Assembly: GCF_021088345.1 (NCBI RefSeq)
Contig: NZ_CP088156.1
Location: 1,426,001-1,490,000, forward strand
Reading direction: 5' to 3'
DNA length: 64,000 nt
Origin: Bradyrhizobium ontarionense
GTDB taxonomy: Bacteria; Pseudomonadota; Alphaproteobacteria; Rhizobiales; Xanthobacteraceae
The position numbers were made by a program, and so were the translations under genes. The notes beneath the pieces were generated by a model, which was not told the origin of the DNA, searched no databases, and saw nothing but the letters and a program-made list of their open reading frames with translations. How positions within the stretch are numbered: position 1 is the first letter of the stretch; every line of letters starts with the position of its first letter. Below, one piece after another: positions 40,187 through 50,450 of the stretch.

Positions 40187-40332
40187 GAGACTGTCCTTTG
40201 AGGATGACGTGTGGGCAGCACTTAAGGGGCGGCGGCAGGAACATGCAAGTGCATGAACCATGCGTGGCAGGAAACTCAGCGTTTCATCGTGAGAAACGCA
40301 CGAATGTTCCTCGCCTTATCGCTTCGGCGAAC

Positions 40333-41502
40333 TCAATCCGTTGTCTTGAGGCAGCGGGTGAACTCTGCCACGGCCTGATGCGTGAGCCAGATCGATTGGC
40401 CATCGACCGGCTGGGCCCATGACGACAGCTTCGCGATGACGATCTTGTTGGCCGCATCGACGAACAGGTTCTGGCCGTGAATGCCCATCGCAAACATCAG
40501 CTGCGGCTCGTCGTCGATGACATACCAGCCGCCGCGGTAGTGCATGTTACGGCTGATGGCGGCGAAACTGTCGCGCCATTGACCATCGCGCCAGGCCTGC
40601 GCGTCGCCATTGTGCCTGACGTCGTCAATCCATGACGAGGGGATGATCGGGTTCGAATCGCGCCGGCCGCCGGACAGCACGAGTTGACCCAGGCGACCGA
40701 AATCCCGCAGCGTGGCGCAGAAGCCGCCGGTGCAGCGCGGGGCGCCCTTGCGATCGACCGTGATGAAGGCCTCGCCGCTCGCCCCCATCGGCTTCCACAA
40801 CAGCGTGCTGACGAGGCTTGCGAAGCTGCGGCCGGTGGCACGCTCGACCACCCAGCCGAGCAGATCGGTGTTCGCGGAGACGTAGCTGAAGGCGCCGCCA
40901 TGCGGCTCGGCCCGCGCGCGCATCGTCTCGTAGAAGTCGTGCAGGTTCGGCGTCGTGCCTGTAGCCACCGGCTCCCAGCCGCTGGCATCGGCATAGGCCT
41001 GCAGGCCCGCGCCGTCGAGCACGATGCCGGCGCGCATGTCCACGAGCTGGCGGATCGTGGCGCCGCGATAGGCCGTGGCTGCCACTTCCGGCACGTAGCG
41101 TGTGACCTCGGCGTCGACGTCGAGCTCGCCACGACCGGCCAGAATGCCGATCATGAGGCCGGTGATCGACTTGGTCGCGGACATCAGGATATGCGGCGTG
41201 TCGCGGTCGGTGCCGCCGTCATAGAACTCGAACACGATGCGGCCGTCATGCAGGACCAGCAGCCCGTCAGTGGCTGTCGCCTTCAGGAAGCCGTCCAGAT
41301 CGAGCGTGCCACCCTTGGGCAGTCGCAGGCTGAAACCGTCGAACGAGACCGGACTGGCCGGCAGCGGCCAGGCGCTGCCCGGCGCGCTCTCGATGTCGGC
41401 GACCGGCAGGATCGACCGGATGTTGTGGAAGGCCCAGCGGCTGAACGGCGCGGTGCGCCAGTTGGAGAGATCGGCGCTGGAGGGAGGTGGAGGATTCGAC
41501 AT
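40333..41502 (-). CDS. Serine hydrolase of the beta-lactamase/esterase family
   Basis: 389 residues. The Ser-x-x-Lys motif is in LMSATKSITGLMIG (near residue 107), Tyr in FSYVSANTDLLGWV, and a C-terminal FAMGIHGQNLFVD stands for the HxG motif. No signal peptide is apparent. These proteins are class C-like esterases, peptidases or 6-aminohexanoate-dimer hydrolase (NylB) relatives. Start ATG 41502 was chosen because the upstream extension has no family match. Confidence 0.85.
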   Translation of the reverse strand: MSNPPPPSSADLSNWRTAPFSRWAFHNIRSILPVADIESAPGSAWPLPASPVSFDGFSLRLPKGGTLDLDGFLKATATDGLLVLHDGRIVFEFYDGGTDRDTPHILMSATKSITGLMIGILAGRGELDVDAEVTRYVPEVAATAYRGATIRQLVDMRAGIVLDGAGLQAYADASGWEPVATGTTPNLHDFYETMRARAEPHGGAFSYVSANTDLLGWVVERATGRSFASLVSTLLWKPMGASGEAFITVDRKGAPRCTGGFCATLRDFGRLGQLVLSGGRRDSNPIIPSSWIDDVRHNGDAQAWRDGQWRDSFAAISRNMHYRGGWYVIDDEPQLMFAMGIHGQNLFVDAANKIVIAKLSSWAQPVDGQSIWLTHQAVAEFTRCLKTTD

Positions 41503-41622
41503 GCAGGACCTAGCTGATTCAGGCCAGCTTACATCAGCCTTTGGCGGCCCGAGAACAGACACCACGGCATACCGGCCTTCCCGCGGGGACCGCCCCGGCC
41601 GGGTAGTGTTTCAGTTTGAAAT

Positions 41623-42051
41623 TTAGTGGACGGCCGTGCCTTCGATGAACGTCCAAATCGCCCAACCAACACTCAGGGCGAACGCGTACCAAACCATCAT
41701 TCTAGGCGCGCTCAGGGAAATCAACTTCCGCTCCCTTCCTCCAATATTCTGATGGATAGGTTGAAAACCGAGCGCCTCACGAACACTCTCTTTAAGTTTG
41801 AGGGCCTCGTGGCGGTCTTGGTTTATATTTCGAAGGTGCAGAGTAAGTAATAGAAGAAATGCGAGGCCAAACATCTGAACAACAAAAGCAAAGATCGTTC
41901 CTGATTTTGCAGAAATCACGCCCGCCAGGACGGCCGTTGCTGTCATCGATAGCCCAAATTCTTGTACCATGAGTTGTTCACGGTACCGCTGCTCATGGCC
42001 AATCTCTTTCAACTCTTCAATCTTGAAGATTACTGCATCGTCGAGAGCCAT
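41623..42051 (-). CDS. Small membrane protein of unknown function, lower GC
   Basis: 142 residues. A cytoplasmic helical N-terminus (MALDDAVIFKIEELKEIG) is followed by three hydrophobic spans (about 36-52, 54-74, 120-138) and a polar loop with HLRNINQDRHEALKLKES. AGGAGAG lies 6 bases before ATG 42051. Its codons are clearly more AT-rich than those around it, suggesting acquisition by transfer. No family is recognised. Confidence 0.65.
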   Translation of the reverse strand: MALDDAVIFKIEELKEIGHEQRYREQLMVQEFGLSMTATAVLAGVISAKSGTIFAFVVQMFGLAFLLLLTLHLRNINQDRHEALKLKESVREALGFQPIHQNIGGRERKLISLSAPRMMVWYAFALSVGWAIWTFIEGTAVH

Positions 42052-42214
42052 AAGATTCTCTCCTTTGTAGATCAGTATCGTATGCTTTTTGCCAAATAGT
42101 CTTCTAGAGGCTGTAGCTCGAATGCCAAGAAGTCCTAAAGGCAAAAGGCGTCCGAGCCTGTGATGATCGAGATCATGGCCGGTCAGGGGACATCGATCTG
42201 GTTCAATCCGGGCC

Positions 42215-43636
42215 TCAGTTGCACGCTTTCACGGTGGTCGCCGCAGCGCGAGACAGCGCGAACCGCTGGTTGTCCGCGACGAAGGACATCGTGACCGTCA
42301 CGCCGATCGGCGTCGTCGGCGGCGGCGCGGCTCCAGATGTCTTGACAACCCCGGTCCACAACGGCGGCGGCGGTGGGAATTCGGCAAGCTGGACGACGGA
42401 ATTGTTCGACACGGCAACTCCCGCCGACGCCTTCATCCTGCAGCTCAGCGGTCCCAGCATCTGCGCGCAGAGTTGCGGATCGAACGTGCCGGTCACGGAC
42501 ATATCGGGAGCCGTGATGTCAAGGCTGACGTCGACGGGAACGGCGTCGGCATTGCCGAGATGACCGAGGACCAGGCGCGCGGGCGCGGCACTGTCGCAAT
42601 TGGCAACGAGCTGACCGTTCTTGATGAAGACCGGACTATCAGTGGCGAAGCTGAAAAGATTGCCGAGCAGCACATCCTGCGCCTGGATGCGATCCATGAT
42701 TGTGCGGCTGGTCCAGCCGATCTGCGTGTATGGCGCCAGAGGGATCATGCGGAAATCCAGACTGCCGTCGTCACGTGCGGTCAGCATGGTCACGTGCTGC
42801 AGCTGACCGGCGTTGGCACTGCCCTGCTTGGTGTCGCCACCGGTCGCGCCGACGACCTGATAGGCGATGTTGTCGATCCGGAGGTCGGCCTGATGGTAGT
42901 GAAAATGTCCGGCGATGACCGCGCGCGTGGGATAGCCTGCGAGCAGCCGGTGCACGCGGTCCCATGTCGACCACATGTACCAGAGCGGCTGGTGCAGCAG
43001 CACGAAAATGCCGCGAGAGCCGGCGTGCAGCTCAAGATCCTTGGCGAGCCAGTCATACTGCTCATCGGAGATGCCCGCGTAGAACACGTTGCCCCAGCGC
43101 GGATCGGTGTCGAGCGCCTCGGAGGAATACAGCACGATGAAATGATAGTCCTTGACGTCGAAGCTGTAATAGAGGCGCTTTTGAACCGACGGATTGAGCC
43201 GCCCGTACAATTGCCGAAACAGGACCTCGCGCGATCTGTCAGGAGAATCCTGCACGAAGTTCGGCGGGCTGACATCGTGATCGCCCGCCGTCAGATACCA
43301 GGGCGCGCCAAGCCGGCCCAGAATGGCAGAGGCCTGCGCGAACCGCGCCGCGATCTGCTCCGGCGTCTGCAGACTCTCGATGAGATCGCCTGCGTGCAGG
43401 ACGACGTCGGGCAGCTCGCGCCGCAGCGCGTCCACGCCTTGCTGGAGCACGGCATAGGACTTGTCGAGATCGGCGGCTCCGGTCTGGTCGCCGATGATGC
43501 CGATCTTGATGTCGGCCCAAGCGGGCCACGATGCGCCGACCAGCAGGAGTGGAAGCAAGGCGAGGCTGAAGGCGGACATCCGGAGATGGTCGAATCTGCT
43601 GCGGAGCCCGCGCACCGGTTTCGACCACCCCTTCAT
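42215..43636 (-). CDS. Exported metallophosphoesterase with C-terminal extension
   Basis: 473 residues. A long signal peptide (hydrophobic run SAFSLALLPLLLVGASW, cut after AWA) precedes a calcineurin-like domain with IGDQTG, VLHAGDLIES, LTAGDHDV, LLHQPLWYMWS and IAGHFHYHQADL. From about residue 330 an extension of about 140 residues contains PPPPPLW and PPPTTPIGV and two cysteines that could pair. Likely a periplasmic phosphodiesterase or phosphatase. No neighbours give a substrate. Confidence 0.85.
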   Translation of the reverse strand: MKGWSKPVRGLRSRFDHLRMSAFSLALLPLLLVGASWPAWADIKIGIIGDQTGAADLDKSYAVLQQGVDALRRELPDVVLHAGDLIESLQTPEQIAARFAQASAILGRLGAPWYLTAGDHDVSPPNFVQDSPDRSREVLFRQLYGRLNPSVQKRLYYSFDVKDYHFIVLYSSEALDTDPRWGNVFYAGISDEQYDWLAKDLELHAGSRGIFVLLHQPLWYMWSTWDRVHRLLAGYPTRAVIAGHFHYHQADLRIDNIAYQVVGATGGDTKQGSANAGQLQHVTMLTARDDGSLDFRMIPLAPYTQIGWTSRTIMDRIQAQDVLLGNLFSFATDSPVFIKNGQLVANCDSAAPARLVLGHLGNADAVPVDVSLDITAPDMSVTGTFDPQLCAQMLGPLSCRMKASAGVAVSNNSVVQLAEFPPPPPLWTGVVKTSGAAPPPTTPIGVTVTMSFVADNQRFALSRAAATTVKACN

Positions 43637-43767
43637 CGCCCTGCCCCATCAGCCGCGGCGCTCAACCTCTGAGCGAATGTACAGGAAGCAAAGCCGCGAA
43701 TCCATAGCGCGGATGCGAACGGGCCACTGCATGAAACAATGGCCCGCAAGCATGACCCCGCTCGGCT

Positions 43768-44766
43768 TCAGATCACCGGATTCCACGGCGCGGGAATCAG
43801 CCGGTAGCTGGCTCCGTCCTTCTCGACATAGCCGATCGAGGGGAAGGAGAAGTGGAAGCCGATCACCTTGGCTTTTTCGGCCGCGGCCATGTCGTAGAAC
43901 TTGTGCCGCGTCGCCTGCGCCATCTCGGCATCGGTGTCGAACATCACGTGCCAATCGGGGTTGCGCAGGAACAGCTCGGGGACGTTGGTGACGTCGGACT
44001 GGATCAGGACCCTGGCGTTGCCCGAAGCGACGGCAAACGAGGTGTGGCCCGGCGTGTGACCGGGCGTTGCGAGCGCGGTGATGCCCGGCGCAACCTCCTT
44101 GTCCCATTCGTACTGCGTGACCTTGTTCTCGAGCCCGGCGAACACCTTCTTGAAGTTGGCGAAATTGCCCTTCATCAGCTCGGACCGGGCCTTGGCGGCG
44201 TTGTCGTCGCTGTTCCAGAACGCCCACTCCACGGCCGGCACCTTGATCTCCGCGTTCGGAAACGCCAGCGAGCCGTCGGCGAGCTTGAGGCCGTTGATGT
44301 GGTCGCCATGCATGTGCGAGAGCACGACGATGTCGATGCTCTTGGCGTCGACGCCGGCTGCGGCGAGATTCTGCAGGGTGCGGCCGACCGCGCCCTTGCT
44401 CGGCTCGAGGTTGGCGACGCCGTTGCCGGTGTCGATCAGGATCAGCTTCGAGCCGGTGTTGATCAGCTGCGGATTGAAGGGAATCGTGATCATGCCCTTC
44501 GGCATGTAGGCGCCTTCGGCGGCAGCCAGCGCGTCGTCCTTGGCCGTGTTGACGACGAACTTGTCGGGCATCGGGAGGGTGCGCGCGCCGTCATTGACGG
44601 AGGTGCATTCGTAGTCGCCGACCTTGTAGCGGTAGAAGCCAGGCGCCTGGGCGCCGGCGGGCGCAACCGCAGCGCGCGCTTCACGGCCCGCGAGGGGTGG
44701 CAACGTAACGGCCGCCCCGGCAAGGGCTGCGCCGGCCATAAAACGACGACGATCAATACTGGTCAT
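43768..44766 (-). CDS. Tat-exported MBL-fold metallo-hydrolase
   Basis: 332 residues. The Tat signal is DRRRFMAGAALAGAAV (residues 5-20), cut near ARA. The MBL motif is VLSHMHGDHINGL, with further metal ligands in TPGHTPGHTS and QSDVTN and the late His in GFHFSFP. It resembles the quorum-quenching/arylsulfatase-like group of periplasmic metallo-hydrolases. GAGGAGAG precedes ATG 44766. The substrate is not predictable. Confidence 0.88.
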   Translation of the reverse strand: MTSIDRRRFMAGAALAGAAVTLPPLAGREARAAVAPAGAQAPGFYRYKVGDYECTSVNDGARTLPMPDKFVVNTAKDDALAAAEGAYMPKGMITIPFNPQLINTGSKLILIDTGNGVANLEPSKGAVGRTLQNLAAAGVDAKSIDIVVLSHMHGDHINGLKLADGSLAFPNAEIKVPAVEWAFWNSDDNAAKARSELMKGNFANFKKVFAGLENKVTQYEWDKEVAPGITALATPGHTPGHTSFAVASGNARVLIQSDVTNVPELFLRNPDWHVMFDTDAEMAQATRHKFYDMAAAEKAKVIGFHFSFPSIGYVEKDGASYRLIPAPWNPVI

Positions 44767-44886
44767 GACAAATCTCTCCTCAGCGCTTTGCGGCGGACAC
44801 CGCCCCCCAAAACCAAAACGGGCGGATTGTCTCCGGCCGCGGGCCAAACGCAAGCCTGTCGGCCGGACCGGAGGAGCGACGTTACG

Positions 44887-46029
44887 TCACTTATCTTTGT
44901 TCGGGTCGATGAGGAATTTTTCGCCCGTGGCCCGTTTGGCGTAGACAGCGAGGTTGGCCGGATCGAGCGCCTCCGCCAATGAGACGACCTTGGTGTAGTG
45001 GCTGGCGAAGGTCGTCTTCAGCTCGTCGACCACGCGCTGGCGCAGCCCGCCGGCATCCGCCATGCCGATCTTCATCAGGAATGGAAACAGCAGCCAGCCG
45101 CCGACGCTCCAGGTCATGCCGAAGCCGCGCGTGATCTCGGTCGGGCGCGTGTCCAGGCCGCCGTAGATGTAGACCTGCTTGTGCACGTTCGAGCCGTAGC
45201 GGCTGTAGGGATGCTTGCCGGACTTGTTGATCGCGGCCTCCATCGCATTGAGGATCTGGCCGGCGAGCTTGCCGCCGCCGATCGCGTCGAAGGCGATGGT
45301 GGCGCCGGTCTCGACCAGCGCCGCGGTCAGGTCATCCATGAAGGTCGGCGACGTCGAATCCACGACGTATTTGGCGCCGATGCCGCGCAGCAGCTCGGCC
45401 TGTGCTGCACTGCGCACGATGTTGACGAGCGCAATGCCGTCCTTGAGGCAGATCTTGTTGAGCATCTGCCCGAGATTGGATGCCGCCGCGGTGTGCACCA
45501 GCGCCGTATGACCTTCGCGCCGCATCGTCTCGGTCATGCCGAGCGAGGTCAGCGGATTGACGAAGCAGGATGCGCCTTCCGCCGCGGTCGTCCCGGCCGG
45601 CAGCGGCAGGCATTCGGAGACCTTCATGCAGCGATACTGGCTGTACATTGCGCCGCCGATGGCGGCGACCGTGCGGCCCATCAGCGCCTTGGCGGCGTCG
45701 GACGATCCGGTCTTGACCACGACGCCCGCGCCCTCGTTGCCGATCGGCAAGGACTCGTCGAGCCGGCCGGCCATCGCCCGCATCCCTGCCTCCGGCACCT
45801 TGGCCGTTATCACGGGCAGGTCCTTGGTGCCGGACGCCTGCATGGTCGACAGGTCGGCGGCACCGACGAGCAGGCCGAGATCGGACGGATTGATCGGCGC
45901 CGCCGCGATGCGGACCACGACCTCATCCGGTCCTGGCTCCGGGGTCGGCACGTCGACCAGCGAGAGTTCGAGCTCGCCGCTGCGCTTGATCAACGTGCGC
46001 AGTTGCAGACCATGGCTTGCGTCGCTCAT
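44887..46029 (-). CDS. Zinc-type/quinone-oxidoreductase-like MDR dehydrogenase
   Basis: 380 residues of the medium-chain dehydrogenase/reductase superfamily: the catalytic domain has VRIAAAPINPSDLGLL and IGNEGAGVVVKTG; the nucleotide-binding domain has ALVHTAAASNLGQMLNKIC (a variant of the GxGxxG turn) and GGGKLAGQILNAME. The Zn-binding cysteines of alcohol dehydrogenases are absent, so it is closer to NADPH quinone oxidoreductases. It lies 36 bases after eno on the same strand. Confidence 0.87.
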   Translation of the reverse strand: MSDASHGLQLRTLIKRSGELELSLVDVPTPEPGPDEVVVRIAAAPINPSDLGLLVGAADLSTMQASGTKDLPVITAKVPEAGMRAMAGRLDESLPIGNEGAGVVVKTGSSDAAKALMGRTVAAIGGAMYSQYRCMKVSECLPLPAGTTAAEGASCFVNPLTSLGMTETMRREGHTALVHTAAASNLGQMLNKICLKDGIALVNIVRSAAQAELLRGIGAKYVVDSTSPTFMDDLTAALVETGATIAFDAIGGGKLAGQILNAMEAAINKSGKHPYSRYGSNVHKQVYIYGGLDTRPTEITRGFGMTWSVGGWLLFPFLMKIGMADAGGLRQRVVDELKTTFASHYTKVVSLAEALDPANLAVYAKRATGEKFLIDPNKDK

Positions 46030-46065
46030 GCCGATCTCCCTTGGTGCGTGACGTATGGCGCGCGA

Positions 46066-48017
<1,952 letters not shown>

Positions 48018-48054
48018 GGCGGCCGATTGCTCGCCCACCTGCGTCACAACCACC

Positions 48055-48106
48055 GTCATTCCGGGGCAAGGCCGCAGGCCTTGAACCCGGAATCTCGAGA
48101 TTGTTT
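48055..48106. repeat. R4 repeat, copy 2
   Basis: ATTCCGGGGCAAGGCC pairs with GGCCTTGAACCCGGAAT to form a stem, 37 bases after the queF stop. It matches in reverse the segment at about 7030-7055. It could act as a terminator-like hairpin, though no T run follows immediately. Confidence 0.7.
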
Positions 48107-48136
48107 TGCGTCCGGTCCTTCAAAGGCGAGAACGAT

Positions 48137-48208
48137 ACGGTGACAGTGCACACGATTTCGACCCGAGCGATGCGACGCCCGGCGACAGGTTGAGTGCACT
48201 GTCACCGT
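48137..48208. repeat. R6 repeat, copy 1
   Basis: 72 bases bounded by perfect 15-bp inverted arms, ACGGTGACAGTGCAC and its complement (48194-48208). The interior carries GACCCGAGCGATGCGACGCC. A second full copy lies at 48805-48876. Confidence 0.8.
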
Positions 48209-48380
48209 GATCCCCGAAGACCAAGGTCGGAGCAGGAGTTCACCCTGTGGATGGAAGCGGCATTGCGCCTGGGCGGCAGGTCGAGTTACCGCATATCAAG
48301 TGGTGGGATTGGTCAGGGGGGCAAGGGAGCCGGTGCCGAAGGGCACGTCTACTTCGATTCTGTCAACGGGGGCTTCTAGC

Positions 48381-48794
48381 ATGGACTTCAGTCATCTGGG
48401 GCCGTTGGTGCCCGATACGGAAGCGAAGCAAATACGTGCACGTCTTCTGGCGCGCCTTGAGGGCTATTTCTTTTCGGACCGCTCGGATGCAATTCCGATC
48501 GCTTGCAGAATTGAGCCAACGGAGCGTGCTGATGAACTTCAAGAAAGTTGGTTCTCTGGAGTTCAAGCTGTGATCGTCTATATGGAGAACTACGAAACCA
48601 TGATTCGTACCACCGCGCCGGCCGTGCTTCAGTTTCTGAAAGCTCGGGAGCCTTGGCAAGATTTTGACGTCTGCATCTTCGATGACGGGATAAGCTGGTG
48701 TGTCGCCTTGACTCACAACGATGAGGCGAAGCGGGTGAGACTGGTGGATTACGGTGACAGTACTGGACTGCCCCCCTCAACTGAGACACGATAA
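48381..48794 (+). CDS. Orphan hypothetical protein
   Basis: 137 residues, soluble: MDFSHLGPLVPDTEAKQIR, WFSGVQAVIVYMENYE, FDVCIFDDGISWCVALTHND. No family is recognised. Codons are less GC-biased than the surrounding core genes. It lies between two full copies of R6, and its last 15 codons run into an R6 half-site at 48751-48763, so the C-terminus may have been altered by repeat insertion. The ribosome site is a weak G run before ATG 48381. Confidence 0.55.
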   Translation: MDFSHLGPLVPDTEAKQIRARLLARLEGYFFSDRSDAIPIACRIEPTERADELQESWFSGVQAVIVYMENYETMIRTTAPAVLQFLKAREPWQDFDVCIFDDGISWCVALTHNDEAKRVRLVDYGDSTGLPPSTETR

Positions 48795-48804
48795 TCTCGG
48801 GAAT

Positions 48805-48876
48805 ACGGTGACAGTACACACAAATTCGACCCGAGCGATGGGACGCCCGGCGACAGGCTGAGTGCACTGTCACCGT
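48805..48876. repeat. R6 repeat, copy 2
   Basis: 72 bases; ACGGTGACAGTACAC on the left and GTGCACTGTCACCGT on the right (one mismatch). The interior matches copy 1 closely, including CGACCCGAGCGATGGGACGCC. A half-site also occurs at 48751-48763. Confidence 0.8.
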
Positions 48877-48882
48877 AATCCG

Positions 48883-48948
48883 TGTCACCGTAATCCGACC
48901 GGAGCGATGGGAGGCCCGGTGGCAGGTCAAGTGGCACTGCCACGTAAC
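48883..48948. repeat. R6 repeat, degenerate copy 3
   Basis: TGTCACCGTAATCCGACCGG and GAGCGATGGGAGGCCCGG match R6 with changes; the right arm has decayed to GTGGCACTGCCACGT. It follows copy 2 directly. Confidence 0.6.
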
Positions 48949-48990
48949 GCCTAGGCCATTTCCTGTTTCCGACAGATTAAAACAAGCCGA

Positions 48991-49596
48991 TCATTTCAAA
49001 GGCGACCCGGCTCGCTCCAGATCGGACTCAGTAATCACTCGCTGCCACTCGTTATACTTTGCGGGGCTGATGGGAACGCCGATCAGATGATAGCCCGATG
49101 AATCTTCGTACATCGCAACAAAATACTCCTGCGCGAGCTGATACGGTGTTCTGGGACCTCGAGCATAGGTGACATCACCTCCGAAGGTCACGTTTATGCG
49201 CTCCAACTCCGGTCGCTTGCCGCGGATCACGTCAAGCACTTGCAACCAGGCTGACCAGCGCTCGTGGGGAACGTTACGCGGGGGCTGCCCAGATTGGTTT
49301 TCCCCGATGAGATATGCAGGCCGGTTCAACACCCGCACTCTGGCCAACACGACGTGATCGTCTGCCAGAGCCTTGGGTTTCCGTATCTCTTGAGGCACGT
49401 CGTCCGAGAAGTAGGTGAGCAAGCCATCGGCTGTCGCCTTCGAGATCGTCGCGGCCCCAATCAGGACAACACAGACCAAACAGCTCACGAGCGACCTAAT
49501 CAGGCTCGACCTCGATCCACTCGAAGACTCTGATGCCGCGGCGAATTCGCATACGAGCCGTTGTCGCATCGTGGTCGTCCGGATGTCTTTCATCAT
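48991..49596 (-). CDS. Exported or membrane-anchored hypothetical protein
   Basis: 201 residues. A polar N-terminus is followed by a hydrophobic stretch (about residues 34-55, LVSCLVCVVLIGAATISKA), probably a signal or anchor, then a soluble part with ERWSAWLQVLDVIRGK and INVTFGGDVTYARG. A GGGAG site lies 8 bases before the ATG. No family is recognised, and the base composition is lower in GC than the core genes. It sits inside the repeat-rich islet at 48-50.3 kb. Confidence 0.65.
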   Translation of the reverse strand: MMKDIRTTTMRQRLVCEFAAASESSSGSRSSLIRSLVSCLVCVVLIGAATISKATADGLLTYFSDDVPQEIRKPKALADDHVVLARVRVLNRPAYLIGENQSGQPPRNVPHERWSAWLQVLDVIRGKRPELERINVTFGGDVTYARGPRTPYQLAQEYFVAMYEDSSGYHLIGVPISPAKYNEWQRVITESDLERAGSPLK

Positions 49597-49734
49597 CTCA
49601 CACTCCCGCCGGGGGAGATCTTAATGCGTCACGAGCCCACTGCCCATCCCCGTGAGGCCCCTAGGTGCCACCGGCATCCGACTGAGTGCGAATTTGGCGA
49701 GCAACTGAGGCATGTCCAGAGGGTGCTGCAGCCC

Positions 49735-50180
49735 AAATTTTTTCTTTCTTTTTTTCAGAATATGTGCTTTGATGCGTCCGTCCCGTCTCGATCAGAGGGG
49801 CGCTTCGCGGTCGTCACGGACGTTGAGGCGGGATGCGGTGGGTGTGTCGGGTCGCAGCGTGATCATTCATGCGGACGAACGAGCCTGATGCGCCGGCGAA
49901 ATCGTATGGTCCTGGCCTCCCGACGCTGAGGCCACGCTGGCGGTGATGATCCGCCGGTCACGGGGGCAAGACAGCCCGGTCCCCGGGGAGAGTACGTATA
50001 AGCCGCCCAACCATCGCGCGGGGAATGCCGGGATGTCTCGGCTGAACCTGTGGTACCTGCCGCCTGCATTTTTTTCGCAGGCGGGCCATGGGGGCGGCCA
50101 GCTCCCGGCATTCCCCGTGCCCTCTGCCTTGAAGAGGGCGGCCCATAAGCAAGACTCGGACGCAACATGCGCCGCGAGAA
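49735..50180 (-). repeat. Dispersed structured repeat, copy B (inverted)
   Basis: Inverted copy of the element at 4081-4490. The 53-base core at 49944-49996 is identical. Outer arms at 50016-50031 and 50104-50120 pair, and the inner 8-bp hairpin stem (50060-50067 with 50077-50084) is unchanged around a T-rich loop. The end near 49738-49760 is a T-rich run that matches the A-rich end of copy A. Confidence 0.85.
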
Positions 50181-50450
50181 GGTGAACTCATGTCTCACAG
50201 CCGTCATTGCTAGGAGCCCACCGGGTCTCGCCTCCGGCGAGCCCGATGACAGGCTCCGGCGACGAAGCAATCCAGAGTCGCGCACACGATTCTGGATTGC
50301 TTCGCTTCGCTCGCAATGACGTCAGAGCAAAGCTCGGACGCACATGCGCCGCGAGACGGCGGCATCGCATCCGCCGGCAACGAAAGTGCCAATCCCGACA
50401 TGTGTCAGCCGCGCAGCTTCAGCACCGACTTCGAAAGCGGATTTCCCGGC
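50181..50450. other. Spacer with decayed R1 repeat
   Basis: No gene with support. Apart from the R1 copy at 50259-50322 the sequence consists of fragments related to the flanks of copy B. The MFS gene ends at 50451. Confidence 0.45.
50259..50322. repeat. R1 palindromic repeat, copy 2
   Basis: The right arm TCTGGATTGCTTCGCTTCGC continuing to 50322 is intact; the left arm (50259-50275) is shortened to GGCGACGAAGCAATCCA. Confidence 0.75.

Noticed and set aside
48207..48380. N-terminal extension of the orphan gene in the islet
   Set aside because: The extension would be encoded largely by an R6 repeat and its flank; ATG 48381 is more likely.
48137..48876. Composite transposon made by two R6 copies
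   Set aside because: There is no transposase gene and no target duplication visible; kept only as a hypothesis of mobilisation in trans.
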